A stretch of 64,000 bases of DNA from Lentimicrobiaceae bacterium (GTDB lineage: Bacteria > Bacteroidota > Bacteroidia > Bacteroidales > Lentimicrobiaceae), in contig JACJXH010000002.1 of NCBI GenBank assembly GCA_020636745.1, forward strand, positions 1 through 64,000, given 5' to 3'. The position numbers and the translations under genes are program-made. Below are positions 1 to 8,987 of this stretch, piece by piece. Numbering within the stretch: the first letter of the stretch is position 1; each line of letters starts with the position of its first letter. The notes below the pieces were generated by a model. That model saw nothing but the letters and a program-made list of their open reading frames with translations. It searched no databases and was not told where the DNA came from.

Positions 1-180
1 ATACTTTATCCAACTCAATACCCTTTTCTGCTATTACCTTATATAATATTTGGTAAAGAGGCAGTGCATAAAAAAATGAACATCCTTGTCTTTAATTTAT
101 CCTTGTGCATTTTTCTATTAGAATTTTCGGGTTGTTTTGATTTTATAAATAGCTTAAGTGAATATCAATCTTATATCTAA
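1..180 (+). CDS. C-terminal end of a membrane protein (5' truncated by window)
   Basis: The first frame is open from base 1 to a TAA at 178-180, giving 59 residues with no start codon of its own, so this is probably the tail of a gene that begins outside the window. The residues are hydrophobic and aromatic with two likely membrane segments, around residues 5-18 and 29-42, separated by a basic patch (KEAVHKK). I do not recognise the family. Its position 204 bp upstream of a Cys-rich peptide and an ABC pair on the same strand makes a maturation, immunity or export partner conceivable, but that is inference. An accidental open frame in AT-rich DNA cannot be excluded. Confidence 0.45.
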   Translation: MLYPTQYPFLLLPYIIFGKEAVHKKMNILVFNLSLCIFLLEFSGCFDFINSLSEYQSYI

Positions 181-384
181 CATTTACGATATAATTATTT
201 AAATTTCGAAAAATCGGAAAAAACCATTTATATTAGCAGCTCTATTTAATATAGCTATCAAAGTTACTTGTTAATATCTTAATATTATGACAAAGCGCTT
301 ATCCCCCCCCTTAACATAGGAGGACAAAGACACTTCTACCTGAATAATTTAAACTTGCAGCTATCTAATTGTATCATTGAATAA
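181..384. other. AT-rich intergenic stretch with a C8 tract
   Basis: No gene is visible. It contains eight consecutive C at 303-310 and an SD-like AGGAGG near 317-322 that has no start codon at a useful distance. TAAACTTG at about 350-357 is one mismatch from the Bacteroidota -7 box TAnnTTTG and could drive the peptide gene. Confidence 0.4.
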
Positions 385-585
385 ATGAGACTTATGGGCT
401 ATATTGAAAAGTCGGAAAAACTAGATTTTCTACTTGAAATAATAAAGAAAGGTAATTGTGGAAATGCTGCCTGTATGGCTGATCCAGAATGTGCTTTATT
501 GTGCATGATTCTTGGCCCGGAGTGCGCAGCATCTGTTGCCATAGGTTGTTATATTTCAGTTAATAATGGAACTGCAGGTCATTGA
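385..585 (+). CDS. Small Cys-rich peptide, candidate bacteriocin/RiPP precursor
   Basis: This encodes 66 residues. A charged N-terminal part (1-24, rich in K/E/L/I) resembles a leader. A small-residue-rich, hydrophobic C-terminal part (25-66) carries all six cysteines, at 25, 30, 36, 40, 47 and 55. Two PEC motifs (residues 34-36 and 45-47) sit in a quasi-repeated C-x(3)-C spacing that would fit disulfide- or thioether-linked helices. There is no classical Gly-Gly leader site and no obvious Sec signal. ATG at 394 is an alternative start. An ABC ATPase starts 58 bp downstream on the same strand. The halocin C8-like Cys-rich class is a loose comparison only. Coding status is supported by context and composition, not by recognised homology. 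Confidence 0.5.
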   Translation: MRLMGYIEKSEKLDFLLEIIKKGNCGNAACMADPECALLCMILGPECAASVAIGCYISVNNGTAGH

Positions 586-643
586 TTATCATTAAATGTG
601 AAATCGGGTGGAGGCTTAACTCCTCCCTAAATTTTGGCCGATT

Positions 644-1258
644 ATGATTAGAATCGAAAGCTTATCAAAGTCGTATGGATCGAAGAAGATATTTAGTCAA
701 TTATCTTTAGAAGTAAAAAAAGGTACCTTGGTGGTGATTTCTGGTTCAAATGGATGCGGAAAATCAAGCCTGCTTCTTTTAATTGCAGGGTTAACAACAA
801 AGGATTGTGGCAGCATTTCTGTTTGTGGGTCAGACAACCCAATTGATTATAATGCTTTTTGTTCCTATCATTTTTCTGAAAGTATTTATTTTGATAACCG
901 ATCCGTTATTACGAACATCAAATTAATAAGCATATTATCCAAAACACCCTTAATAACTTTCATTAAAGAATTAGAAGATTTTGGGGTAATCGATTTAAGG
1001 AAAAAAGTTACAGAATTGTCTTCAGGAATGAAGCAAAAAATGAAGATAGCTATTGCTATCTGTAAAAAAGCAGAAGTTTACTTTTTTGATGAACCTACCT
1101 CAAACCTTGATGAGCATTCAGTTTTCGTTTTTATTGAAAAGATTAAAACCTTGATAAGAAACGGGTCAACCGTTGTAATAACAAGTCATAATATTGAACA
1201 TTTTTTGTCTTTAAATCCCAAACATTTAGAATTTAATAACATCGCAAAGTTAAAATAG
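644..1258 (+). CDS. ABC transporter ATP-binding protein
   Basis: This 204-residue single nucleotide-binding domain has Walker A (GSNGCGKSS, about residues 34-42), a signature LSSGMKQK, Walker B (VYFFDEPTSNLD) and a switch histidine (TSHN). It would power the membrane protein encoded immediately downstream, only 1 bp after its stop. The size and the pairing with a six-helix permease are typical of small exporters used for peptide export, self-immunity or lantibiotic resistance (the CcmA/EcsA-like superfamily). The peptide gene upstream suggests that cargo, but this is inferred from order only. The DNA is clearly richer in A+T than the genes beyond 2.2 kb. Confidence 0.85.
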   Translation: MIRIESLSKSYGSKKIFSQLSLEVKKGTLVVISGSNGCGKSSLLLLIAGLTTKDCGSISVCGSDNPIDYNAFCSYHFSESIYFDNRSVITNIKLISILSKTPLITFIKELEDFGVIDLRKKVTELSSGMKQKMKIAIAICKKAEVYFFDEPTSNLDEHSVFVFIEKIKTLIRNGSTVVITSHNIEHFLSLNPKHLEFNNIAKLK

Positions 1259-1259
1259 T

Positions 1260-1994
1260 ATGAGGTACGCGTTCATTAAATATTTTGACAAATCAAAAGT
1301 TGTAATATTAATAGTTTATTGCATTTATTTATCATTTACCTTGATTTCAATTTACATACCTTTTAGTTTAGATGTAAAAATGTTTAAAGGTACTTTGACA
1401 GACCAGTCGATATCATCCCTCATCTCTATTCTTTCATTTACAATGTCTATATTGATATTATATCAATATACAAATGAGATAAAAGACAATAATTTCAGTT
1501 TATATATATGCTATAGCAAGAGCCCAAAATTTGTTTTAACTGACTTTGTCCTGACTTATACTTTATCACTGTTTATATTTATGCCTCCTGGTATATTGTT
1601 GGTGGGTGGATTACACACAATAACCAATACTGAATATTTATCGTCATACACCATTCTTGAGATAATGTATTCTGGCATAACGAGTACTTTTTTTTATTCC
1701 TTGCTTTCATTCCTTTTATGCTTCATCATTGAAAAATACCTTGTCTCATTCATACTTATTGTAATTATTAAAGTGATTGAAAATATTGTATACTTAAGAT
1801 ACTTCATCAAAACATCTGAGGATATTATTTTATATCTTCCTTTAAATGGAATAACAAAAGTCAAGTATTTTCATCAACATATGGAGTGCATATTGCCCTT
1901 AGTTTATATTATAATTATTTCTATATTTTTATACTTAATTGTTATAAAGCATTTCAAAAAACCTGAAATAAGGATAGATAGAGCAGGAATCTAA
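1260..1994 (+). CDS. Putative ABC transporter permease
   Basis: This 244-residue, very hydrophobic protein has about six predicted membrane segments, starting near residues 14-35, 55-75, 90-112, 130-155, 160-180 and 205-228. There is no recognisable signature motif, as is usual for ABC-2-like permeases of small exporters. It starts 1 bp after the ATPase stop, so the two are almost certainly co-translated and form one transporter. Nothing follows it on this strand until 3160. The role in peptide export or immunity is inferred from the Cys-rich peptide gene upstream. Confidence 0.75.
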   Translation: MRYAFIKYFDKSKVVILIVYCIYLSFTLISIYIPFSLDVKMFKGTLTDQSISSLISILSFTMSILILYQYTNEIKDNNFSLYICYSKSPKFVLTDFVLTYTLSLFIFMPPGILLVGGLHTITNTEYLSSYTILEIMYSGITSTFFYSLLSFLLCFIIEKYLVSFILIVIIKVIENIVYLRYFIKTSEDIILYLPLNGITKVKYFHQHMECILPLVYIIIISIFLYLIVIKHFKKPEIRIDRAGI

Positions 1995-2241
1995 TAATAA
2001 TGAATTTTAAATTCCATATAAAATCCTGAGCCAATGATAAAGAACCTTCTTGGTTGTGAAGCTGGCATATTATTTAACAATGCTTTTTAAATAAACACCA
2101 GCACTTTACTAACTTATTGATTCTATAAAGCTCCTCCCATTTTTCCTGCATGGTTTAAGCACATTTGTATGATCGCATCTTCTCGCAAAGGTGATGATGG
2201 CATAAACAGCCTGACAGAATTAACAACTAAACCCCAATAGG

Positions 2242-3084
2242 TTAATATAGATCCGCCAATTTCATGGCCTTATCCACTTTTATCCCCTTTTCCGTTCTGA
2301 CTAAAGTGCAGCATTCTGTATATAAATCATGTTCAAAAAACAATACATAGCCTTTGTCAACTGCTTCTTCCAGAAAACTTTCCTTTTCATCTAATGTAAT
2401 CAGCGGGCGGGTATCGTAACTCATCACCCAGGGCAGGGGTAAGTGGGCCGTGGTTGGCAGCAGGTCGCTGGTAAAAACAATGGTTTTGCCTTTATAACTG
2501 ATAAGCGGAATTGCCTGTCCTTCAGTATGCCCGTTGTAAAATCGCACTTCAATACCAGGGAATAATTCGCCCGGATAGTCAAAAACCTTTAGTTTTCCGC
2601 TTTCTTCAATAGGCCTGATATTTTCTTTCAGAAATGAAGCACTTTCGCGTCGGTTGGCATGCATGGCCCATTCCCATTGTGATGCACTAATCCAGTATGT
2701 TGCATTAGGGAATGTTGGCTCAAACCCACTCCGGTCAGAATTGTATTTTACACTTCCTCCGGCATGATCAAAATGCAGGTGTGTAAGAAACATATCCGTA
2801 ATATCTTCAGGCTTGTAACCCACGGCAGCCAATGATTTAAGCAGAGTATCGTCACCGTTAAGGTTGTAATGACTGAAAAATTTCTCACTCTGCTTATCGC
2901 CAATGCCATTGTTGATCAGGATTTTACGGTCTCCATTAACCACCAGCAGGCAGCGCATTGCCAGGTTAATCAGGTTGTTTTCATCGGCAGGGTAGTGTTT
3001 ACTCCATAATGATTTTGGAACCACACCAAACATAGCTCCGCCATCAAGTTTCAGATTTCCTGTCGGAATTGCAAATAGTTGCAT
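2242..3084 (-). CDS. MBL-fold metallo-hydrolase
   Basis: This is a 280-residue metallo-beta-lactamase-fold hydrolase. The metal-binding motif HLHFDHAGG lies at residues 102-110 (H102, H104, D106, H107), with H186 in GHTEGQ and D207 in FTSDLLP as further ligands, so the dinuclear site looks complete. The overall pattern resembles the AHL-lactonase-like branch of MBL hydrolases, but no substrate can be assigned. There is no signal peptide, so it should be cytoplasmic. It is divergent from the gene at 3160, with a 75 bp shared upstream region, and has no operon partner. Confidence 0.88.
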   Translation of the reverse strand: MQLFAIPTGNLKLDGGAMFGVVPKSLWSKHYPADENNLINLAMRCLLVVNGDRKILINNGIGDKQSEKFFSHYNLNGDDTLLKSLAAVGYKPEDITDMFLTHLHFDHAGGSVKYNSDRSGFEPTFPNATYWISASQWEWAMHANRRESASFLKENIRPIEESGKLKVFDYPGELFPGIEVRFYNGHTEGQAIPLISYKGKTIVFTSDLLPTTAHLPLPWVMSYDTRPLITLDEKESFLEEAVDKGYVLFFEHDLYTECCTLVRTEKGIKVDKAMKLADLY

Positions 3085-3159
3085 AATTTAATACTTTAGC
3101 CTGATTAACAAGCGTAAGGGTGGTTTTGTTGAAATTTTAAGAACATAACAGGCAACATC

Positions 3160-4257
3160 ATGAAGAGGTTAAGGATTGGAATATTTTTGCTGATTTTGAG
3201 TTTTACGGCCTCTGCGCAACATTATTTTGAAACACAGGAAGCAAAGCTGAAGCGATGTATTGTGCTGATGAATCCTACGATTAATAATCTGAAAACGATG
3301 TTCTTTCTTATTGATAACCGGATTTTTGATTTACCAGATCATTACAATCTTGTAGGGTTTTATCATCAGGCACAGGCCTATGATTTTAATCAATCGCTCG
3401 ATTTTATCGTTGCTTCAGGCCGGAGTAATGTGTTTTTGCAGGTTTGTGAAGATAATACCGGACCCGCTGTTTATGGCGATAACCCTTGCAGCGATGATTT
3501 TCGGGTTGTTTTTACCGGCTCTGACGGTGTTGTTTTTTTTGGCGGACCTGACATCCCTCCCGTTTTGTACGGAAGTAAAACAAATCTCCTTACTGTTGTT
3601 TCAGATTATTACCGTCATACTTTTGAGGCTTCGTTTTTGTTTCATCTGCTAGGCGGTTATCAGAGCGAAAGTGTACCGTTGCTCGAACAAAAACCGGAAT
3701 ACAAAATTCTGGGCATTTGTTTGGGAATGCAAACCATAAATGTAGCTACCGGAGGAACGCTGATACAGGATATACCGACCGAAATTTACCATCAAAAAAC
3801 AGTTGATGAAGTACTGGCCGCCGCTGAAGATAGCCGCCACAGAAATTACTATACAAATTACGGCACCGACGAAGAACTAATTTGGGGCCATTTTCACAAA
3901 ATTAGTATAACTGCTTCCGGCCGGCTTCAATCAATTCTGAATGGCTCTGATAGCCTGCCTTTTGTGCTGAGCAGTCATCATCAGGGAGCCGACCGGCTGG
4001 GTAAGGGGCTTTTGGTCGCAGCTACCAGCACTGACGGTAAAATTGTGGAAGCCCTGATACATGACCGGTATCCGAATGTGCTCGGGGTGCAGTTTCATCC
4101 GGAACCGATGTTTCTTTATCAACAGGATTACACATTCAAAAGTGTACCAAATCAGACCGAACCGGACACATATATTGGCCTTTATGGAGGTGAAAAAGGT
4201 GAAACATTTAACAGGAATATCTGGAAATGGTTGGCAGATGGTTTATGGCAGGAATGA
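3160..4257 (+). CDS. Exported class I glutamine amidotransferase (peptidase C26-like)
   Basis: This 365-residue protein has a signal peptide (residues 1-19, cleavage near SAQ) followed by a class I glutamine amidotransferase fold. The nucleophile elbow GICLGMQ places the catalytic Cys at 187. H313 and E315 in QFHPEP complete the triad. Family C26 includes gamma-glutamyl hydrolases and gamma-glutamyl-GABA hydrolases (PuuD). Those lack the export signal seen here, so a periplasmic gamma-glutamyl peptide hydrolase is the reasonable guess. The protein is longer than PuuD (about 250 residues) because of an N-terminal extension of roughly 100 residues. It stands alone, convergent with butyrate kinase. 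Confidence 0.82.
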   Translation: MKRLRIGIFLLILSFTASAQHYFETQEAKLKRCIVLMNPTINNLKTMFFLIDNRIFDLPDHYNLVGFYHQAQAYDFNQSLDFIVASGRSNVFLQVCEDNTGPAVYGDNPCSDDFRVVFTGSDGVVFFGGPDIPPVLYGSKTNLLTVVSDYYRHTFEASFLFHLLGGYQSESVPLLEQKPEYKILGICLGMQTINVATGGTLIQDIPTEIYHQKTVDEVLAAAEDSRHRNYYTNYGTDEELIWGHFHKISITASGRLQSILNGSDSLPFVLSSHHQGADRLGKGLLVAATSTDGKIVEALIHDRYPNVLGVQFHPEPMFLYQQDYTFKSVPNQTEPDTYIGLYGGEKGETFNRNIWKWLADGLWQE

Positions 4258-4372
4258 TAAAGCTCAAAGTAAACCAGCGGTTTTCGGCTATGAGTGGTGT
4301 TGTAATTGAAAACACATCAAAGCATGAAAACAGTTTACCCTGAGCTTTATACCCCGAAGCTAAAGAAGCTAG

Positions 4373-5449
4373 TTATTTATATTCTTTCACTTCAACTTCA
4401 CCATTAAGCACCATAAGGCCATTGATAGCCAGTGCGCGCATTTCATCTTCACCCGGATAAACATGCACGGGAGCGATTTTGTAAACGCGTTCAATTATTT
4501 GGTTAACGAACCATTTGCCGTGTGCAATACCACCTGTAATAAGGATGCCATCTACTTCGCCTTTCAAAACGGTGCTCATGGCTCCTATAGCTTTGGCAAC
4601 CTGATAGGCCATGGCTTCGAAAATAAATTTAGCATATTCATCGCCGGCTTCAGCGCGTTTTTCAACTTCATACGCACTGTTGGTTCCCAGAAAAGCAGTC
4701 ATTCCACCTTTGCCTTTGATCATCTGCAGAATTTCCTTTTGTGTGAATTTTCCGCTGAAGCAGGTGCGTACCAAATCTGCTGACGGGAGAGTACCACTGC
4801 GTTCGGGTGAAAACGGGCCTTCGCCGTCGAGTGCCTGGTTTACATCTACTACCATCCCTTTTTTATGAGCTCCAACGCTGATTCCTCCACCAAGATGCAC
4901 CACAATCAGATTTAAATCCTCATACCTGCGCATGATCGATTTGGCATGCTGGCGGGCTGTGGCTTTCTGGTTGAGTGCATGAAAAATAGATTTGCGTTCA
5001 AATTCAGGGTGACCTGAAATGCGGGCAAGAGGTTCCAGTTCATCAACCACTACTGGGTCGGCAATAAATGCACGTGCATTGGGCAGGCTTTTGGCGATGT
5101 CATCGGCAATAAATCCACCAAGGTTGCTGGCATGCTCGCCCATCGGACTGTTGGCCATATCAGCTTTCATGGCTTCGTTTACTTCGTATACGCCTGATGG
5201 AATGGGCTTTGTAAGTCCTCCACGTCCAACTACAGCGCGTATATTCTCCAGCTCAATTCCGGCTTCCTCCAGTTGTTTATATATAATTTCTTTACGAAAT
5301 GCGTATTGGTCAGTTACTTTCTCGAATTTGGAAAGTTCGTCAGTTGAATGCGTAATGGTGCGGACAAAAATCGGGTTGGCGCCACTGAAAACAGCAATTT
5401 TTGTGGACGTTGATCCCGGATTGATAGCCAGTATGCGGAGTTCTTCCAT
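4373..5449 (-). CDS. buk: Butyrate kinase
   Basis: This 358-residue member of the acetokinase family phosphorylates butyrate, or in reverse makes ATP from butyryl phosphate. The N-terminal phosphate-binding motif AINPGSTSTK and the second ATPase motif HLGGGISVGAH are intact, and the length fits the roughly 355 residues usual for Buk. I chose the ATG at 5449. The frame stays open further upstream, but that part overlaps the 3' end of ptb and is not conserved-looking. It lies 26 bp after ptb, in the usual ptb-buk order, so the two form an operon giving substrate-level phosphorylation from butyryl-CoA or branched-chain acyl-CoA. Confidence 0.95.
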   Translation of the reverse strand: MEELRILAINPGSTSTKIAVFSGANPIFVRTITHSTDELSKFEKVTDQYAFRKEIIYKQLEEAGIELENIRAVVGRGGLTKPIPSGVYEVNEAMKADMANSPMGEHASNLGGFIADDIAKSLPNARAFIADPVVVDELEPLARISGHPEFERKSIFHALNQKATARQHAKSIMRRYEDLNLIVVHLGGGISVGAHKKGMVVDVNQALDGEGPFSPERSGTLPSADLVRTCFSGKFTQKEILQMIKGKGGMTAFLGTNSAYEVEKRAEAGDEYAKFIFEAMAYQVAKAIGAMSTVLKGEVDGILITGGIAHGKWFVNQIIERVYKIAPVHVYPGEDEMRALAINGLMVLNGEVEVKEYK

Positions 5450-5475
5450 TTTTCTGTTGTCTTTTAATTGGTTGA

Positions 5476-6381
5476 TTACTTCGCAATCATTGCTGCCAGG
5501 GCAATGCTGTACAATTTGGTCTGGGCACTGTCGCCACGTGATGATAAAACACATGGAACACGTGCTCCGGCAACAAATGCCCCGAGCTCAGCTCCGGCCA
5601 GTTTGGTGTTGGTTTTATAAAATACGTTTCCGGCTTCAATATTCGGAAATAGCAGACAGTCGGCGTCTCCGGCTACCGGGCCGCTTAGTTTCTTGATTTC
5701 AGCCGATTCTTTATCAATGGCAGCATCCAGCGCAAGCGGACCGTCAACATATGCACCGTTTATCTGACCACGGTCAGCCATTTTTGAAAGCAATGCAGCA
5801 TCAACACATGAAGGCATGCCGGCAAGAACCTGCTCAGAAGCTGTAATAACAGCTACCTTGGGTTTTTCAATTCCCAGGGCTTTGGCCGTATTAACCAAAT
5901 AGTTGAGGATGGCAATTTTTTGTTTGAATTCAGGCAATGGGATAATAGCAACATCACCAACTATCAGAAGTTTGTGGTAAAGCGGGTTTTCCATAACCGT
6001 AACGTGGCTCAATACTGCTCCCGGATCCATCAAGCCTGTTTCTTTATTCAGAATGGCTCTCATGTATTTATCGGTGCTCACCAAACCCTTCATCAGAAGG
6101 TCTCCCTCGCCACTGTTTACCAGTTTAACGGCTACTGCTGCAGCTTTGGCTTCATTGGGTTCGTGTACAAGTCTGAATTTTCCGGCATCTACGCCTAACT
6201 CAGTACATACTTTGCGCATGGTTTGTTCATCACCTACAAGTATTCCATCAATAATTCCCTTATCTACTGCTTCGCTTACAGCTTCAATGGTATGTGAATC
6301 ATTGGCATACGCTGCTACAAGCCTCTTTTTTGTTTTTGATTTAAGGACCTCAAACATTTGGTCCAGTTTAGTAATTGCCAT
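5476..6381 (-). CDS. ptb: Phosphate butyryltransferase
   Basis: This 301-residue phosphate acetyl/butyryl transferase family enzyme exchanges CoA for phosphate on butyryl-CoA (and often isobutyryl- or isovaleryl-CoA), supplying butyryl phosphate to the kinase encoded next. Typical family segments are LLMKGLVSTDKYMRAILN and the C-terminal LFPNIEAGNVFYKT block. The start ATG at 6381 is preceded by a clear GGAGG 6 bp upstream, unusual in a genome where most starts lack one. It is the first gene of ptb-buk. With the acyl-CoA dehydrogenase at 8988 it suggests butyrate or branched-chain fatty acid formation. Confidence 0.95.
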   Translation of the reverse strand: MAITKLDQMFEVLKSKTKKRLVAAYANDSHTIEAVSEAVDKGIIDGILVGDEQTMRKVCTELGVDAGKFRLVHEPNEAKAAAVAVKLVNSGEGDLLMKGLVSTDKYMRAILNKETGLMDPGAVLSHVTVMENPLYHKLLIVGDVAIIPLPEFKQKIAILNYLVNTAKALGIEKPKVAVITASEQVLAGMPSCVDAALLSKMADRGQINGAYVDGPLALDAAIDKESAEIKKLSGPVAGDADCLLFPNIEAGNVFYKTNTKLAGAELGAFVAGARVPCVLSSRGDSAQTKLYSIALAAMIAK

Positions 6382-6863
6382 TTTTCCTCCGAAATGTGAT
6401 TGTGGTTGGTTTTATAAATATCTTGATTATGCGATACTTGCATTTGAATTATGGCTGCAAAATTATTAATTCTGATTTAATTACCCATAAAATAAGTAAA
6501 ACACGCAAAAATTATCAAACAGTGATTTATCAAACAAGGGTTTAGGTTAGTGTAAAATTTTGTATGTAGCTGTAAAACAGTATTTAATGCTTGTTTTTCT
6601 CTTTTTTGTGTGATTGAATTGAAAAGCCTTTCTGAGCTGATTGAAATACCCGGCCAGGTTCTTTATTATTCTGAAAGGATATTTAAGTATAAAGCTCTCT
6701 TTCCTTTCATTAATATCTGCTTCCGGGTCACTCTACTCAGGTATTTTTCATCAGCTTACACTTTGAATCATGAGGTTATGTTTTTTAATTTTTGTAATAT
6801 TAACATGATGCATAAGTTACTATGCAGCATAAATAATAACTTTGTTGCCTATAAATTTCTGTT
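6382..6863. other. Divergent intergenic region between ptb and lnt
   Basis: 482 bp without a convincing gene. Short open frames here have no coding character. On the minus strand near 6500-6535 two TTTG boxes precede a TAATTTTTGCGTG sequence that may be the ptb-buk promoter. The same TTTTTGCGTG core occurs upstream of the gene that starts at 12807. The plus-strand promoter of lnt is listed separately. Confidence 0.4.
6837..6844 (+). promoter_or_regulatory. Candidate -7 box for lnt
   Basis: TAACTTTG matches the Bacteroidota -7 consensus TAnnTTTG and ends 19 bp before the lnt ATG. No good TTTG -33 box is seen at the expected distance. Confidence 0.4.
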
Positions 6864-8492
6864 ATGAACAGACGTCTGCTTTTACTTATGCCGGTTATCT
6901 CTGGTTTGCTGCTGGCAAGTGCCTGGCCAGCCCGCGGGTTTCCTCCTTTTCTGTTTATCGGTCTTGTGCCTTTGCTTTTTATTGAAGATCATTTGTTGAA
7001 AAACAGGCAAAAGCACGGAACATTTTATGTTTTTTTCAGCGTTTTCCCTGCTTTTACTATCTGGAACGCACTGACAACGTGGTGGATATATAATTCTACC
7101 CTGTTTGGTGCAGTAGTGGCAACATTGGTTAATGCTATTTGTATGTCGCTGGTTTTCTGGTTATTTCATTTTATACGGCGCAACCTTAAAAATCCTGAGC
7201 ATGGTTATCTGAGCCTGATTTTTATTTGGATTTCATTCGAGTTTTTGCATCATCACTGGGATTTAAACTGGCCATGGATGAGTTTGGGTAACGGTTTTTC
7301 GGCATGGCCTTCGTGGATGCAGTGGTATGAGTATACGGGTATGTTTGGCGGCTCTTTGTGGATATTGCTTGTCAATATTTTGGTATTTAAAATGTTGAAA
7401 AAGTGGATGGAAGGTTCTTACCGGAAATGGCCTGTCAGACAATCACTTGAAATTGCCGCTGTTGTTATTGTTCCTGCAATCGTATCTATTACCATGTATT
7501 ACACCTACACCGAAAAGTATGCTCCGGTTGATGTAGTGGTAGTGCAGCCTAACATCGACCCGTATGAAGAGCAATATGAGCTGCCTGCCATTCAGGTCAT
7601 CGAAAATGCCTCAAAACTGGCTGAAACTAAAGCCGATAGCCTCACCGATTTTATTGTTTTTCCTGAATCCATGGTGCAGCCCGACTGGTCATCCGGACAG
7701 ATGATATGGGAAAACGACATTGACGGCAATCCGACAATTCTATACTTTCGCGAGCGTTTGATTAGCAAATTTCCTAAAGCAGGACTGGTGGTTGGCTATT
7801 CAACCTACCGCTCTTATGCCGAAGGTGAGCCTGTGAGTAAAACTGCCCGTGAATTTCGCAATGGCGGGGGGTATTATGATGCTTTTAATACAGCGCTGCT
7901 CATTCGCAAAACACCTGATTTACAACGTACGCATAAATCAAAACTTACACCAGGTGTTGAACTTATGCCTTTCCCCTGGCTACTGAAGCCTTTGGGTGAT
8001 TTTGCCCTTGATCTCGGCGGAACCGTTGGCCAGTTGGGGATTGATGCTGAACGCACGCCTCTCACTATCAACGATACGTTAAAAATTGCTCCTGTTATCT
8101 GTTACGAATCGGCCTATGGCGAATTTGTGGCCGGTTTTGTCCGCAACGGTGCCAATATGATTTTTGTGATAACCAACGACGGCTGGTGGGGAAACACGGC
8201 AGGTCACCGGCAGCACATGCTGTTCTCATCAGTAAGAGCTGTTGAAACGCGCCGCAGCATTGCCCGCTCGGCCAATACGGGCACCTCCTGTTTTGTAAAC
8301 CAGCGGGGCGATGTGTTTCAGGCTACAAAGTACTGGGAGCCGGCCGCAATCCGTCAGAAATTGAACGCCAACGATAAAGTGACCTTCTATGTAAAGTACG
8401 GTGATTATATTGCCCGTGCATCGGTGCTGGGGATGATTTTATTCCTGCTGATTGCCATAAGCCACAGATTGCAAAGAAGAAGAGGGGTGTAG
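6864..8492 (+). CDS. lnt: Apolipoprotein N-acyltransferase
   Basis: This 542-residue inner-membrane enzyme N-acylates the diacylglyceryl-Cys of lipoproteins. The N-terminal half has about six or seven membrane helices. The C-terminal half is a nitrilase-type domain exposed to the periplasm. The triad is visible: E268 in FPES, K358 in HKSKL and C413 in VICYES. The following ITNDGWWGNTAG and SANTGTS blocks are typical. Many putative lipoproteins in this window (18506, 35534, 38470, 58278, 59923, 60950) would be its substrates. It stands alone between two long intergenic regions. Confidence 0.95.
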   Translation: MNRRLLLLMPVISGLLLASAWPARGFPPFLFIGLVPLLFIEDHLLKNRQKHGTFYVFFSVFPAFTIWNALTTWWIYNSTLFGAVVATLVNAICMSLVFWLFHFIRRNLKNPEHGYLSLIFIWISFEFLHHHWDLNWPWMSLGNGFSAWPSWMQWYEYTGMFGGSLWILLVNILVFKMLKKWMEGSYRKWPVRQSLEIAAVVIVPAIVSITMYYTYTEKYAPVDVVVVQPNIDPYEEQYELPAIQVIENASKLAETKADSLTDFIVFPESMVQPDWSSGQMIWENDIDGNPTILYFRERLISKFPKAGLVVGYSTYRSYAEGEPVSKTAREFRNGGGYYDAFNTALLIRKTPDLQRTHKSKLTPGVELMPFPWLLKPLGDFALDLGGTVGQLGIDAERTPLTINDTLKIAPVICYESAYGEFVAGFVRNGANMIFVITNDGWWGNTAGHRQHMLFSSVRAVETRRSIARSANTGTSCFVNQRGDVFQATKYWEPAAIRQKLNANDKVTFYVKYGDYIARASVLGMILFLLIAISHRLQRRRGV

Positions 8493-8987
8493 TTTTCAGT
8501 TTACCCGACAATAACTGGCCACTGTTAGTAGCTCAGAATTTTTGATTTGCGCCCAATCAGTGAATAGTTCCAATCAGCAGAATTGCAATTTACATAAAAT
8601 CAATCTGTTGATTGACAAATATTTCCGCTTGTTTTATTGAGGTTGCCATTGCAAACCGGCAACAGGGTTTTTTACTTTGCTGTATTATTTCCAGTAGTAT
8701 TTGCTGTTTGACAGAAGTCCTTCATTTTTATTATTTGAGCTTTCATGTGCAAGCGTTAGAAAACTATTTGTGCAATCGTTTGCAAAAAATCCTCCACATC
8801 GATATAAATATATAAATGAATATGTTATTTTAGCGCCATTATCCTCGTTTGTTTGTTTAAAGTGAGGCTTTTGACTATTTGTTTTTATATAATCTCAAGC
8901 AATAAGTACTTTTTTAAGTACATTTAAAGAAGTATTTACTGTAGGAAAGTTAAATCAGATTTATCAGAAATAATAAAACCAGGCATT
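8493..8987. other. Intergenic region between lnt and the acyl-CoA dehydrogenase
   Basis: 495 bp in which I see no supported gene. It holds a candidate terminator at 8642-8672 and an AT-rich stretch from about 8800 that probably carries the promoter of the downstream gene, although no exact TAnnTTTG box is present. Confidence 0.4.
8642..8672 (+). terminator. Possible rho-independent terminator after lnt
   Basis: GTTGCC (8642-8647) pairs with GGCAAC (8658-8663) across a 10-nt loop and is followed by a run of six T at 8667-8672. It lies 150 bp beyond the lnt stop, and the stem is short. Confidence 0.4.

Noticed and set aside
2100..2241. Possible C-terminal peptide on the minus strand ending in CLNHAGKMGGAL, just beyond the MBL gene stop
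   Set aside because: It is only about 45 codons, out of frame with the MBL gene and without a start context. It may be decayed coding DNA, but this cannot be shown.
5019..5696. Open frame of 225 codons on the plus strand across buk and ptb
   Set aside because: It lies antisense to two well-recognised enzymes and its residues are low-complexity (S/R/P rich), as expected for a shadow frame.
6610..6867. Open frame of 85 codons upstream of lnt
   Set aside because: It starts in AT-rich DNA, overlaps the lnt start and has no family-like or coding character.
8612..8815. Open frame of 67 codons between lnt and the acyl-CoA dehydrogenase gene
   Set aside because: It overlaps a terminator-like hairpin and has no recognisable motif or start signal.
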